From the NCBI RefSeq assembly GCF_900166665.1, contig NZ_LT800494.1, positions 2,741,761-2,805,760 on the forward strand: a stretch of 64,000 bases of DNA, given 5' to 3'. The stretch is from Cytobacillus gottheilii (GTDB lineage: Bacteria; Bacillota; Bacilli; Bacillales; Cytobacillaceae). The translations under genes and the position numbers were made by a program. A model generated the notes under the pieces. It saw only the letters and a program-made list of their open reading frames with translations. It was not told where the DNA came from and did not search any database. Below, piece by piece: positions 45,192 through 54,237 of the stretch (its first letter is position 1; every line of letters begins with the position of its first letter).

Positions 45192-46163
45192 TTAATCCGT
45201 TCCAAGCAGCTGCTTTTCTTTTACTTCCTTTAAATACTGGGCAGCTTCCGCTTTATCCTGATTAATTTGGTTAACAAGTTCATCAATTCCAGCGAATTTC
45301 CTTTCGCTGCGCAGATGTTTATGCCATTCAATGGTAACAGTCTTCCCATAAATATCTTCGTTAAACTCAAATATATGAACTTCAACCGAAGGCTTTTTCA
45401 TTTTTTCGTTATGAAAGGTTGGCTTATAGCCAATATTGCACACACCTTCATGCCATTTGCCTTCTACTTGGATATTAACTGCATACACACCAGTTGGCGG
45501 TATTAAATACTCGTCAGCATGCTCAACATTAGCAGTTGGAAAACCGATCGTCCGTCCGCGCTTATCACCGTGAATCACGACTCCAGAGGTCATATAGTGT
45601 CTGCCAAGCAAAGCAGGCAGCTCAGCTGTCTCTCCCTCAGCAATCATGCTTCTAATTTTTGTAGAGCTGATTTTCCCCTCATTCCACTCAAGCTTCGGAA
45701 CTATTGCAGATTGGAATTGGCTACGGGAATGAAACGGCAAGGTTTCCATTGTACCTCTGCCCATTTTCCCATAGGAGTAATCAAATCCAGCCGTAACGTA
45801 TTTGACGTTTAAACCAATTAAATAGGAATCGGCAAATTCCTGCGGCAGGAGACTTGCAAATTCCTTTGTAAAATGGACAACAAATAAATATTGTATTCCC
45901 AGGTCCTCAATCAAAGAGATTTTCGCATCTAATGGCGTGATATATTCAACATGCTGAACACTTTTCCCCAAGACAACAGACGGGTGAGGATCAAATGTCA
46001 TCACGGCACTTTTCACGCCTTTTTCTTCTGCTGTCTTTTTTGCCTCAAGAATAACTTTTTGATGGCCAAGATGAACGCCATCAAAAAAGCCTAATGCAAT
46101 GGAAAGCTCGGGAAAATCACTCTGCTTTAATTCATGGGGATGATGAATGTATATAACTTTCAC
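45192..46163 (-). CDS. ribC: Bifunctional riboflavin kinase/FAD synthetase
   Basis: Converts riboflavin to FMN and FAD. The 323 residues have an N-terminal nucleotidyltransferase domain (ALGFFDGVHLGHQKVILEAK, about 24-43; then MTFDPHPSVVLGK; ISSTKIRSMIAEGE) and a C-terminal kinase domain (VVIHGDKRGRTIGFPTANVE, about 190-210; then NIGYKPTFHNEK and SVEVHIFEFNEDIYGKTV). Its place between truB and rpsO is standard for Bacillus. Confidence 0.96.
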   Translation of the reverse strand: MKVIYIHHPHELKQSDFPELSIALGFFDGVHLGHQKVILEAKKTAEEKGVKSAVMTFDPHPSVVLGKSVQHVEYITPLDAKISLIEDLGIQYLFVVHFTKEFASLLPQEFADSYLIGLNVKYVTAGFDYSYGKMGRGTMETLPFHSRSQFQSAIVPKLEWNEGKISSTKIRSMIAEGETAELPALLGRHYMTSGVVIHGDKRGRTIGFPTANVEHADEYLIPPTGVYAVNIQVEGKWHEGVCNIGYKPTFHNEKMKKPSVEVHIFEFNEDIYGKTVTIEWHKHLRSERKFAGIDELVNQINQDKAEAAQYLKEVKEKQLLGTD

Positions 46164-46198
46164 AAAATCTCACCTTTTCTATTCCAGCGCCAAAATGA

Positions 46199-47113
46199 TT
46201 AATCATTGCGCAAAACTTTTGCAGGTTTCATCCGTCCGTGCTTTTCGGGATGATTTATATATACCGCTATTGCACGGCTATCTTCGTCTGTCATAAGAAT
46301 GGGGCCAGAATAGGTTAGAAACTGTTCTGGTGTCTGTAAGACAGCGCCATTTTTCACTTTCATTGCTAATGTATCATTTATTTCATATTTGGGCAAATCA
46401 GAAAGACCGGTTTCAAGGGGGAAGATCGCCTCTTCAATGGTCCCATCTGCTGTTTTTTCTTCCACCTCGGCAAGTGTTAAACAGTCATCAAGCGTAAAGG
46501 ATGCCGATTGAATTCTTGATAAGTCTGACATATGGGCAGGATATCCGAGCTTTTCTCCCATTGTAACGGCAAGTGTCCGGATATACGTTCCTTTTCCGCA
46601 AGAGACCCGGAAACGAAAAGAGATTTCATGACCGCTGAAAAACTCACGCTCATCTAATAGTTCAATGGAATATATTTGGACGTTTCTCGTCGGACGATCC
46701 ACTTCAATTCCTTGGCGCGCATACTCATATAAACGTTTCCCATTCACTTTCACGGCTGAATACATCGGAGGCGTTTGTGTAATCGTACCGGTTAATTCTT
46801 CTAATACGGCTAAGACCTGCGCGCGAGTAAACGTCTCTGTAACAGGCTTCTGCTCCACAATTTCTCCAGAACGATCCTCAGTCGTTGTTGAATAGCCTAG
46901 TGTTACTTCCCCTTCATAGGCTTTTCCTGCATCTGTTATGTATTCTGCTACCTTCGTCGCTCTCCCTAAGCAAATCGGAAGGACGCCGGTAACATCCGGG
47001 TCAAGTGTTCCGGTATGTCCAATACGCTTCATTTTTAAAATTTTTCTTAATTTAAATACACAATCATGGGATGTCATCCCTTTTGGCTTCCATAAAGGAA
47101 TGATGCCTTCCAT
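46199..47113 (-). CDS. truB: tRNA pseudouridine synthase B
   Basis: Makes pseudouridine 55 in the T-loop of tRNAs. It has 304 residues. MEGIIPLWKPKGMTSHDCVF opens the catalytic domain and the nucleophilic Asp lies in GHTGTLDPDVTGVLPICLG (about 33-51). YEGEVTLGYSTTTEDRSGEI and FRVSCGKGTYIRTLAVTMGE complete the core. I took the ATG behind AGGAGGAATCATA; the frame extends 20 codons further without a site. It is followed by ribC after 35 bases. A terminator after rbfA implies its own promoter upstream. Confidence 0.96.
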   Translation of the reverse strand: MEGIIPLWKPKGMTSHDCVFKLRKILKMKRIGHTGTLDPDVTGVLPICLGRATKVAEYITDAGKAYEGEVTLGYSTTTEDRSGEIVEQKPVTETFTRAQVLAVLEELTGTITQTPPMYSAVKVNGKRLYEYARQGIEVDRPTRNVQIYSIELLDEREFFSGHEISFRFRVSCGKGTYIRTLAVTMGEKLGYPAHMSDLSRIQSASFTLDDCLTLAEVEEKTADGTIEEAIFPLETGLSDLPKYEINDTLAMKVKNGAVLQTPEQFLTYSGPILMTDEDSRAIAVYINHPEKHGRMKPAKVLRND

Positions 47114-47267
47114 TATGATTCCTCCTAAAAATTTCATAAAGAAAAGTTGTCGACTGTCAAACTTAATAGGCAAACTTCTTGTCTTCGCTGGGCTTCAGCT
47201 TTCCTCCGAATCAGCCATTGCACATATTAAACGACCATGCCGCTCATTTACTTTCTGAAAGTGTAAA

Positions 47268-47297
47268 AAATGGATAGACATTAGTGTCTATCCATTT
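47268..47297. terminator. Bidirectional terminator after rbfA
   Basis: Perfect 13-bp stem AAATGGATAGACA / TGTCTATCCATTT with loop TTAG and a T-run on the minus strand. It closes the rimP-to-rbfA operon, at least partly. Confidence 0.88.
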
Positions 47298-47307
47298 ATC
47301 ATTTCTG

Positions 47308-47670
47308 TTATTCCTTATCATCCGAACGCTGTTCATCCTGAATTTGATGAAGCAGTGATTCGATGCGATTACCATAGTCAATGGACTCATCGAATTCAAA
47401 GAGAATTTCCGGCGTTTTACGAAGACGAATTCTCTGCCCGATTTCTGAGCGGATAAATCCTTTAGCCTTCGCTAGCCCACGTAATGTGTTTTCTCTTTGC
47501 TCCTCATCGCCAAGAACAGAAATATAAACAGTGGCTTGCTGAAGATCACCTGTTACCTGAACATCTGTTACCGTCACAAATCCAACGCGCGGATCTTTGA
47601 TTTTTCGGCCGATGATTTCGCCAAGCTCTTTTTTCATCTGTTCCCCAACTCTGTTTGATCTAAGGCTCAT
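47308..47670 (-). CDS. rbfA: Ribosome-binding factor A
   Basis: A 120-residue KH-like protein that helps mature the 30S subunit and 16S 5' end. It begins [20 protein letters not shown] and has [20 protein letters not shown] and [20 protein letters not shown], all typical. The last residues (EQRSDDKE) are the usual charged tail. It ends the nusA-infB operon, just before a strong terminator. Confidence 0.95.
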   Translation of the reverse strand: MSLRSNRVGEQMKKELGEIIGRKIKDPRVGFVTVTDVQVTGDLQQATVYISVLGDEEQRENTLRGLAKAKGFIRSEIGQRIRLRKTPEILFEFDESIDYGNRIESLLHQIQDEQRSDDKE

Positions 47671-47783
47671 CGTATTTTCACCTCTTTATCCTGCAGCATA
47701 TCAAGTTCCTTGTGTTGATCATGCTGTCTGTCTTTAGCATTTAACACTCTGCAGAAAAAATTCATCATTGTGCAAGTGTATTT

Positions 47784-48065
47784 TCAGAGCCATTCTATAT
47801 CCGTTATCGTCCGTTCGATCTCAGGAAAAGAATCAATCAATTTCAGGGCGTTATCAAGCTCTAGTTCAGTATATTTCTTTGCAGATGATACTGCTACAAT
47901 CGCTATCTTTGTCCGCTGCCATACATCATGATGATCGACTTCCGAAACGGATATATTGTACTTCTGCTTTAATCTGGTAATAATCCTTTGCAGAACGGCT
48001 CTTTTCTCTTTTAAAGAATGAGCATCATAAATAATGCATTCACAGGCTGCTAAGCCAATGATCAT
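47784..48065 (-). CDS. ylxP: YlxP (DUF503) family protein
   Basis: A 93-residue conserved protein: [40 protein letters not shown] and [20 protein letters not shown]. It has a ferredoxin-like fold and is always found between infB and rbfA in Firmicutes, but its function is not established. Its ATG overlaps the infB stop by four bases. Confidence 0.92.
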   Translation of the reverse strand: MIIGLAACECIIYDAHSLKEKRAVLQRIITRLKQKYNISVSEVDHHDVWQRTKIAIVAVSSAKKYTELELDNALKLIDSFPEIERTITDIEWL

Positions 48066-50233
48066 TTACGCTCAATTTCTTCCATTACGAATGCTTCGAT
48101 TACATCGCCATCTTTTACATCATTGAAGTTCTTAATCGTGATTCCGCACTCGTAGCCTTGTGCTACTTCCTTCGCGTCATCCTTGAAACGTTTAAGAGCA
48201 TCAATTTCACCTTCAAAAATAACAACACCATCGCGAATTAGGCGGATGCCAGAATCACGAGTGATTTTTCCGTCGGTTACATAAGAACCAGCAATTGTTC
48301 CCACTTTTGATACTTTAAATGTCTGGCGAATCTCTGCTTGACCAATGATTTTCTCTTCAAATTCAGGATCAAGAAGTCCTTTCATCGCCAATTCGATTTC
48401 TTCGATTACTTTATAGATAATGCGGTGTAAGCGAATATCTACATTTTCAGCATCTGCAGCACGTTTTGCGTTATTATCTGGGCGTACGTTAAATCCAATT
48501 ACAATCGCATTGAATGCTGCCGCAAGCGTGATATCTGATTCGTTAATTGCACCAGCACCTGTATGAAGGATACGGACATTAACCCCTTCAACATCAATCT
48601 TTTGCAGAGCAGCCACTAAAGCTTCAGCAGAACCTTGAACATCAGCTTTTACAACGATGTTTAGGTCTTTCATTTCCCCTTGTTTCATATGTTCAAACAA
48701 GTTATCAAGACTTACGCGTGTTTTCTCGTTACGCTGTGCTTGCAGTGCCTGTGTTGCACGAGCTTCTCCTACACTGCGCGCTGTTTTTTCATCATCAAAT
48801 ACAACGAAGCGATCTCCAGCTTGAGGCACATCGTTTAAGCCTGTAATTTCAACTGGTGTAGATGGACCAGCGGTTTTTACACGGCGGCCAAGATCATTCA
48901 CCATTGCACGCACACGTCCAAATGTGTTTCCTACAACGATTGGATCTCCAACCTTAAGGGTTCCATTTTGAACAAGTAATGTTGCAACTGAACCGCGGCC
49001 TTTATCTAATTGAGCTTCAATAACGGTTCCAACTGCATTGCGGTTAGGGTTTGCTTTGTATTCTTCCACTTCACTTACAAGTAAAATCATTTCAAGCAAG
49101 GAATCAATTCCTTCACCCTTGATTGCTGAAATCGGTACAAAGATCGTATCTCCGCCCCATGCTTCAGCCACAAGACCATGCTCCGTTAATTCTTGCATAA
49201 CACGATCAGGGTTTGCTGCTTCTTTATCCATTTTGTTAACAGCTACAATAATTGGCACTTCAGCTGCTTTTGCATGGTTAATAGCTTCAACCGTTTGAGG
49301 CATAACTCCATCATCTGCTGCAACAACTAGGATTGTTATGTCCGTGATTTTCGCACCACGTGCACGCATTGTTGTAAACGCAGCATGCCCAGGTGTATCA
49401 AGGAATGTAATTTTCTTGCCGTTTTCTTCAACTTGATAAGCACCGATATGCTGAGTGATTCCGCCTGCTTCACCAGCAGTTACTTTTGTGTTTCGGATGG
49501 AATCAAGCAAAGTTGTTTTACCATGGTCAACGTGACCCATAATTGTTACAACTGATGGACGCTCGATTAATTCAGCTTCTTCGTCATCTCCGAAATACAC
49601 TTCCAGATCTGTTGTATCAATTTTGATTTCTTCTTCTACTTCTACTCCGAATTCACCAGCGATCAATTCGATTGAATCTTTATCAAGATCCTGGTTAATC
49701 GTTGCCATTACTCCAAGCATGAATAACTTTTTAATGATTTCAGAAGGTTCCCGGTGAAGTTTTTTCGCAAGCTCTCCTACTGTTAAGGAATCTGTGTAAG
49801 TGATTTTCGTTGGGAGTTCTTTTACTTTTTTAGGAGCAGGAGCGACTGGGGTCTGCTGCTGTTTGCCTTTATTTTGGTTCTTGTTTTTATTATTTTTGCT
49901 GTTGTTCTTATTGTTGTTATTATTATTTTTATTGAACGGTTTATTCTGTCCGCCCGTTTTCGGTCCGCGGTTTTGATTGTCATGATTCGGTTTCGCCGCT
50001 GGTTTGCCGCCTTTTTCAGCACTGCCTGCAGACTGATTGCTTTTCGGCTGGCTAGGTTTCGCTTGCTTTTCTTCCTTGTTATTAAAAATACCGTCAAGTT
50101 TTTTTACTGCATCGTCTTCAATTGTTGTCATATGGTTAGAAACCTCGATGTTCATATCTTTTAATTTCGTAATTACATCTTTACTAGATAGATTATGTTG
50201 TTTTGCATATTCATAAACACGCATTTTACTCAT
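48062..50233 (-). CDS. infB: Translation initiation factor IF-2
   Basis: The GTPase that places initiator tRNA on the ribosome. The 723 residues run: an N-terminal IF2_N helix domain ([20 protein letters not shown]), a low-complexity linker very rich in Asn and Lys (about 60-130), a second IF2_N domain, and the G domain with [14 protein letters not shown] (about 233-246), [20 protein letters not shown] and NKMDKE. Domains II-IV follow, ending [20 protein letters not shown]. The Asn-rich linker is less conserved, as usual. The start after GGGGGTGAAAAC is good. Confidence 0.97.
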   Translation of the reverse strand: MSKMRVYEYAKQHNLSSKDVITKLKDMNIEVSNHMTTIEDDAVKKLDGIFNNKEEKQAKPSQPKSNQSAGSAEKGGKPAAKPNHDNQNRGPKTGGQNKPFNKNNNNNNKNNSKNNKNKNQNKGKQQQTPVAPAPKKVKELPTKITYTDSLTVGELAKKLHREPSEIIKKLFMLGVMATINQDLDKDSIELIAGEFGVEVEEEIKIDTTDLEVYFGDDEEAELIERPSVVTIMGHVDHGKTTLLDSIRNTKVTAGEAGGITQHIGAYQVEENGKKITFLDTPGHAAFTTMRARGAKITDITILVVAADDGVMPQTVEAINHAKAAEVPIIVAVNKMDKEAANPDRVMQELTEHGLVAEAWGGDTIFVPISAIKGEGIDSLLEMILLVSEVEEYKANPNRNAVGTVIEAQLDKGRGSVATLLVQNGTLKVGDPIVVGNTFGRVRAMVNDLGRRVKTAGPSTPVEITGLNDVPQAGDRFVVFDDEKTARSVGEARATQALQAQRNEKTRVSLDNLFEHMKQGEMKDLNIVVKADVQGSAEALVAALQKIDVEGVNVRILHTGAGAINESDITLAAAFNAIVIGFNVRPDNNAKRAADAENVDIRLHRIIYKVIEEIELAMKGLLDPEFEEKIIGQAEIRQTFKVSKVGTIAGSYVTDGKITRDSGIRLIRDGVVIFEGEIDALKRFKDDAKEVAQGYECGITIKNFNDVKDGDVIEAFVMEEIERK

Positions 50234-50252
50234 GTTTTCACCCCCGCTAGAA

Positions 50253-50555
50253 TTAATCGAGCAACGTTAACAGTTTTTTCGCAAATCCAGCTTCAAGCAC
50301 AGCAACAACGACTCTTGCTTCCTTGCCAATTGCTTGCCCGAGTATCTCCCTGTTTTCTACTATTCGCACAGGAACATGATAGGTCTTGCATTTGTCTGTT
50401 ATTTTTTTTGCTGTGTTGCTAGAGGCATCTGCCGAAAGCAATACAAGCTTTGCTTTGCCATTTCGGATTTCCTTAATGGTAAGCTCTTCACCTGATGTGA
50501 TTTTACGTGCCCGATTGGCCAAGCCAAGCAATGACATCCACTGATTTTCTCTCAT
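50253..50555 (-). CDS. ylxQ: YlxQ, L7Ae-family RNA-binding protein
   Basis: A 100-residue L7Ae/L30e-fold protein: [20 protein letters not shown] near the start, [20 protein letters not shown] and [20 protein letters not shown] later. Members bind kink-turn RNA; the exact target of YlxQ is uncertain. The ATG overlaps the ylxR stop (TGATG), so the two are coupled in the nusA operon. Confidence 0.93.
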   Translation of the reverse strand: MRENQWMSLLGLANRARKITSGEELTIKEIRNGKAKLVLLSADASSNTAKKITDKCKTYHVPVRIVENREILGQAIGKEARVVVAVLEAGFAKKLLTLLD

Positions 50556-50836
50556 CAGGATTGCCTATTCTCTTTCTCAATGATGTCAAATAACTCATCA
50601 TAGAGCGACTCATCAATTGTAACTTCTAAGTGATTTGCTAAAGTGTTTTTCTTTTTAGCAAGCTTCACAGCTTCTTCATTTTTGGATAGGTAGGCACCAC
50701 GGCCGGATTTCTTTCCGGTCAGATCAATGGAAACCTCGCCTTCCTTTGTGCGAACGATGCGAACGAGCTCTTTCTTCGGTCTCATTTCACCCGTTGCAAT
50801 ACATTTTCGCATTGGAACTTTTTTACGATTGTTCAA
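50555..50836 (-). CDS. rnpM: YlxR (RnpM), RNA-binding protein
   Basis: A 93-residue basic protein of the YlxR family. [20 protein letters not shown] and [20 protein letters not shown] match the conserved GRGAY-containing core. In B. subtilis the protein was reported to bind RNase P RNA and modulate its activity, and to act as a regulator. It starts at TTG nine bases from GAGGTGAA, directly after nusA. Its stop overlaps the ylxQ start. Confidence 0.92.
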   Translation of the reverse strand: MNNRKKVPMRKCIATGEMRPKKELVRIVRTKEGEVSIDLTGKKSGRGAYLSKNEEAVKLAKKKNTLANHLEVTIDESLYDELFDIIEKENRQS

Positions 50837-50852
50837 AGGTCATTCACCTCTA

Positions 50853-51983
50853 TTAATCTTGATCTTCATCAAAGCTGAAGTTATTATCATCTTCGAATTC
50901 ATCATGATCATAGCTCAGTAAAGTATCTTCACGCGGAAAGATCCCCGCTTCTCTAGCATCTGTTTCAGACTTGATGTCTATTTTCCAGCCTGTCAGCTTT
51001 GCAGCTAACCTTGCATTTTGTCCGCGTTTTCCGATTGCAAGGGATAACTGATAATCTGGAACCACAACCGTTGTTGCTTTTTCATCCTCATTCACAATAA
51101 CATCCAGCACTTTAGAAGGGCTTAATGCATTCGCAACAAAAACGACCGGATCTGCTGACCATTTAACGATATCAATTTTCTCGCCCTTTAATTCATTCAC
51201 AACAGCCTGTACACGTGTTCCTTTAGGGCCTACACATGAACCAACAGGATCGACTTCAGGATTATCGGAATGAACAGAAATTTTTGAACGGTCTCCAGCT
51301 TCACGTGCAACAGATTTCAGTTCAACTGTTCCATCATAAATTTCAGGCACTTCAATTTCAAATAATCGCTTTAAAAGACCAGGATGTGTTCTTGAAACAA
51401 AGATTTGCGGGCCTTTTGTCGTTTTTTCCACCTTTGTCAGAAAAACTTTAATTCTGTCATGTGCTTTATAATGTTCATTTGGCATTTGCTCATTCGCCGG
51501 GAGGATTGCTTCAATTTTCCCTAAGCTTACATAGATAAATTTAGGGTCTTGACGCTGGACAATACCTGTCATGATATCTTCTTCACGATCAATGTATTCA
51601 GAGTAAATAATACCTCTCTCAGCTTCACGTACACGCTGTGTTACTACTTGTTTCGCAGTTTGCGCAGCGATTCGGCCGAAGTCTTTTGGTGTAACTTCCA
51701 TTTCCACAATATCTTCAACCTGATAATTCGGGTTGATTTTCTGCGCATCCTCAACAGAAATTTCAAGTCTAGGATCAAACACTTCATCCACAACTTCTTT
51801 TCGGGCAAATACACGCATGGTGCCAACACCCAAATTCAAGTCGATCCGAACGTTTTGTGCCTGATTAAAGTTTCTGCGGTATGCAGACACAAGTGCTGCT
51901 TCTATTGCTTCAATAATCACATCGCGAGAAATACCCTTCTCTCTTTCCAGCAATGTTAGAGCATCTAGTAATTCACTGCTCAT
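50853..51983 (-). CDS. nusA: Transcription termination/antitermination factor NusA
   Basis: A 376-residue NusA binding RNA polymerase and nascent RNA. Order: N-terminal polymerase-binding domain (about 1-125), S1 domain ([20 protein letters not shown]), KH1 ([20 protein letters not shown]) and KH2 ([20 protein letters not shown]). It ends in a short acidic tail ([15 protein letters not shown]) rather than the long acidic repeats of proteobacteria, as in Bacillus. It is second in the rimP operon. Confidence 0.97.
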   Translation of the reverse strand: MSSELLDALTLLEREKGISRDVIIEAIEAALVSAYRRNFNQAQNVRIDLNLGVGTMRVFARKEVVDEVFDPRLEISVEDAQKINPNYQVEDIVEMEVTPKDFGRIAAQTAKQVVTQRVREAERGIIYSEYIDREEDIMTGIVQRQDPKFIYVSLGKIEAILPANEQMPNEHYKAHDRIKVFLTKVEKTTKGPQIFVSRTHPGLLKRLFEIEVPEIYDGTVELKSVAREAGDRSKISVHSDNPEVDPVGSCVGPKGTRVQAVVNELKGEKIDIVKWSADPVVFVANALSPSKVLDVIVNEDEKATTVVVPDYQLSLAIGKRGQNARLAAKLTGWKIDIKSETDAREAGIFPREDTLLSYDHDEFEDDNNFSFDEDQD

Positions 51984-52046
51984 CTGATTTATATCCCCCT
52001 TTAATATAATGACAGTCTAACTTTCTACTTGGTTCATATGTTTTTC

Positions 52047-52517
52047 TTATGAAAAAACGACGGCTAACCGTGCACTTGCTACCTTGTTATAAGGAATTTG
52101 CACTGTTTTCTTTCTCGTCTTGATTTTCACTTCTACTTCAACCATATTTCCATCAAAATGAGTTAAAACGCCTTCAAAAACTTTTTCACCGTCAATCGGC
52201 TCATATGTCTTTATGTACACATTTTTGCCGACCGCTCTTTCAAAATCTTTGTCTTTCTTAAGAGGGCGCTCAGCTCCAGGTGAAGAAACTTCAAGAAAAT
52301 AGTTGTATGGAATCGGATCTGTTTCGTCCAGCTTTTCGCTTAGTCGCTCACTGACCATTCCGCACTCTTCGATATCTACACCTGTTTCTTTATCAATGAA
52401 AACACGGAGAAACCAATCTTTTCCCTCTTTCACATACTCAATATCAACTAATTCTAATTGAAGTTCATCCAAAATAGGATTAACTAGCTGCTCTACCTGC
52501 TGGGCAACTTTGCTCAC
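52047..52517 (-). CDS. rimP: Ribosome maturation factor RimP
   Basis: A 156-residue factor for 30S assembly. It has [20 protein letters not shown] near residues 20-40, then [20 protein letters not shown] and [20 protein letters not shown], followed by a C-terminal SH3-like domain. The start is a GTG 8 bases after AAAGGAGG. It heads the rimP-nusA-rnpM-ylxQ-infB-ylxP-rbfA operon. In B. subtilis polC is directly upstream; here an extra gene and a repeat array intervene. Confidence 0.95.
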   Translation of the reverse strand: MSKVAQQVEQLVNPILDELQLELVDIEYVKEGKDWFLRVFIDKETGVDIEECGMVSERLSEKLDETDPIPYNYFLEVSSPGAERPLKKDKDFERAVGKNVYIKTYEPIDGEKVFEGVLTHFDGNMVEVEVKIKTRKKTVQIPYNKVASARLAVVFS

Positions 52518-52554
52518 TCACTGTCCCTCCTTTAACACTTACATCTCAAATTGG

Positions 52555-52605
52555 TCACATTGCCAATCGAAATTATATCTATACTACCCAAAAAAAGCGT
52601 ACACA
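52555..52605 (-). promoter_or_regulatory. Probable sigma-A promoter of the rimP-nusA operon
   Basis: Minus strand contains TTGTGT, 17 bases, TATAGA, with an overlapping TATAAT seven bases on. It lies between a terminator hairpin and rimP, about 60-70 bases before the start. Confidence 0.5.
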
Positions 52606-52613
52606 ACACGAAA

Positions 52614-52631
52614 GAGTGGGTTTCCCCACTC
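52614..52631 (-). terminator. Terminator upstream of the rimP promoter
   Basis: Perfect 7-bp stem GAGTGGG / CCCACTC with a four-base loop, followed by TTTCGTG on the minus strand. It insulates rimP from transcription arriving through the repeat array. Confidence 0.65.
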
Positions 52632-52703
52632 TCCTTTGCGAAGTTATCCGTAGTATTTCCAATAAAACTATACCATAACCAGAAAATTAATGCAAATGAC
52701 TGG

Positions 52704-52828
52704 AAAAGCGGAGGGGGCTTGCTCAGGGGCGACAAGCTTAAGGCGAGCCGGCTGGAAGGTTGTTCTTTAACCTTCTAGACGGATTGACTTAAGACCTCGA
52801 GCCCCTAGCCCCCGGAGCTGGATCTTGG
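52704..52828. repeat. Family 3 structured repeat, tandem unit 1
   Basis: Arms: GGGGGCT / AGCCCCC (52713-52719 with 52807-52813), AGGGGC / GCCCCT (52725-52730 with 52801-52806), CTTAAG / CTTAAG and an apical AAGGTT / AACCTT hairpin. All can stack into one long interrupted stem. Almost identical to unit 3. Confidence 0.85.
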
Positions 52829-52954
52829 AAAAGCGCAGGCGGGTCGCTCAGCCCCGACAAGCATAAGACGAGCTGGCATAAAGGTCGTTCTTTGACCTTT
52901 AGGACAGATTGGCTTATGACCTCGAGGGGCTACCCGCCGGAGCTGGATCTCGGG
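52829..52954. repeat. Family 3 structured repeat, tandem unit 2 (covariant)
   Basis: Same plan as units 1 and 3, but the paired arms read GGCGGGT / ACCCGCC, AGCCCC / GGGGCT, ATAAG / CTTAT and AAAGGT / ACCTTT. Each change on one side is matched on the other, so pairing is kept while sequence differs. Confidence 0.85.
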
Positions 52955-53100
52955 AAAAGCGCAGGGGGCTCGCTCAGGGGCGACAAGCTTAAGGCGAGCC
53001 GGCTGGAAGGTTGTTCTTTAACCTTCTAGACGGATTGACTTAAGACCTCGAGCCCCTAGCCCCCGGAGCTGGATCTTGGAAAAGCGCAGGCGGCTTGCCC
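52955..53100. repeat. Family 3 structured repeat, tandem unit 3 plus truncated fourth unit
   Basis: Unit 3 (to 53079) repeats unit 1 nearly base for base. A fourth unit begins AAAAGCGCAGGCGGCTTGCC and then breaks off without its pairing arm, so the array has lost its right end or is an expansion product of the unit start. Confidence 0.8.
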
Positions 53101-53202
53101 ACAAATGAAAACAGACTAACTCAGCCAAACTCTGCTTATGTGTCTCCATGTTCCATTATCTCTGAATTCCCCGGAAACGCCGATAGACAAATGTCGTTAA
53201 AC

Positions 53203-54015
53203 CTATTGTTTCATCCTAGCTATAAATAAATACCCAATGGCCGACATCAGCCGTATTTTGTTTTCTTCTGACAGCTGATTGGACAACTCAACAATATCAT
53301 TATGTGAATCGCGAAAGATGTTCGTATATTCGTGTGGGAACAGCCCCTTTATAAATCTGGCCCACTGTTCGCCATTCTCATCAAGCCATTTAAAATCTCC
53401 TGAAAACCCTGATGCATTTATTGAGAGGATTTGCTCATCTTTTTCATTCAAAAGCTTTCCTTTAATATGAATTAATGCTTTTAATTCTTCTTGTATGTAT
53501 GAACCAATTTTCTTGTTATGCCCATCAAAAATAGTAAGTGTAACTTGCTTCAGCCATCCTTTTTTATGAAACTTAAATAAGTTCTTTCCATCATGAGATA
53601 TAAATCCATAAGATTGCGGGAACATTGATGCTGTTTCCTCACTGATGATATATAGAGAATAAAGCCACCATGGTGTCTTTATAGGCTTTAAGACTCCAAT
53701 AAACTCACCATTCTTCTCAAATAGCAGTAATCTTGGGATAATGGCTGCATCCTTTTTGATCACCACATGATTTAATTCTATTATTACAGCGTCAGAATTT
53801 GGGATGTTTACATCTTTAACCTTATTATAATGATAACGGCTAATCATTATAATAGAAACAACGAATCCGAGCGGCAGAAGAAAAAAGGACAACTCCAGCC
53901 ATTCACGCTGTGTTTCTGGTGTCTGGAAAATAAGCCAGCCGATAAAAATGGCTAATAGAAGAAACAAAATAACATATCCTAGCTTTTCCCGGCGTTTATA
54001 TAGATCTGAAATCAA
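53203..54015 (-). CDS. Hypothetical two-helix membrane protein
   Basis: A 270-residue protein I do not recognise. Two hydrophobic helices lie near the N terminus (LGYVILFLLLAIFIGWLIF, about 13-31, and LSFFLLPLGFVVSIIMI, about 41-57). The rest is a mixed alpha/beta cytoplasmic domain with DAVIIELNHVVIKKDAAIIP, LFEKNGEFIGVLKPIK and LSINASGFSGDFKWLDENGE. This alternation of short strands and aromatic residues is reminiscent of tubby/scramblase-like beta barrels, but that is a guess. The likely start is TTG after GGAAGGGGGATATTGTT. It stands between polC and rimP, normally adjacent, so it is an insertion. Confidence 0.7.
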   Translation of the reverse strand: MISDLYKRREKLGYVILFLLLAIFIGWLIFQTPETQREWLELSFFLLPLGFVVSIIMISRYHYNKVKDVNIPNSDAVIIELNHVVIKKDAAIIPRLLLFEKNGEFIGVLKPIKTPWWLYSLYIISEETASMFPQSYGFISHDGKNLFKFHKKGWLKQVTLTIFDGHNKKIGSYIQEELKALIHIKGKLLNEKDEQILSINASGFSGDFKWLDENGEQWARFIKGLFPHEYTNIFRDSHNDIVELSNQLSEENKIRLMSAIGYLFIARMKQ

Positions 54016-54192
54016 AACAATATCCCCCTTCCCGTGTAGTGTTTTGCTTCTTTATCAAGTGTACGTTTAAGGTATTGACTTGGTTTCATATGCCAGCAAA
54101 ACAATTAGGTAATTGAGTGTTTACAGATATTTTTGTGATAGTTACAGAAACTAATAACTTTTACAGTTAAACCGTAATTTTTACCTATATAC

Positions 54193-54225
54193 AAAAAAGG
54201 ACCGCCGAATGTGCGGTCCTTTTTT
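54193..54225. terminator. Bidirectional terminator after polC
   Basis: Perfect 13-bp stem AAAAAAGGACCGC / GCGGTCCTTTTTT with a seven-base loop, 12 bases beyond the polC stop. Confidence 0.92.
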
Positions 54226-54237
54226 CAAAATTCCATC

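Noticed and set aside
45192..46163. FMN riboswitch for ribC
   Set aside because: The short gap to truB has no RFN element sequence; in Bacillus ribC is not normally riboswitch-controlled.
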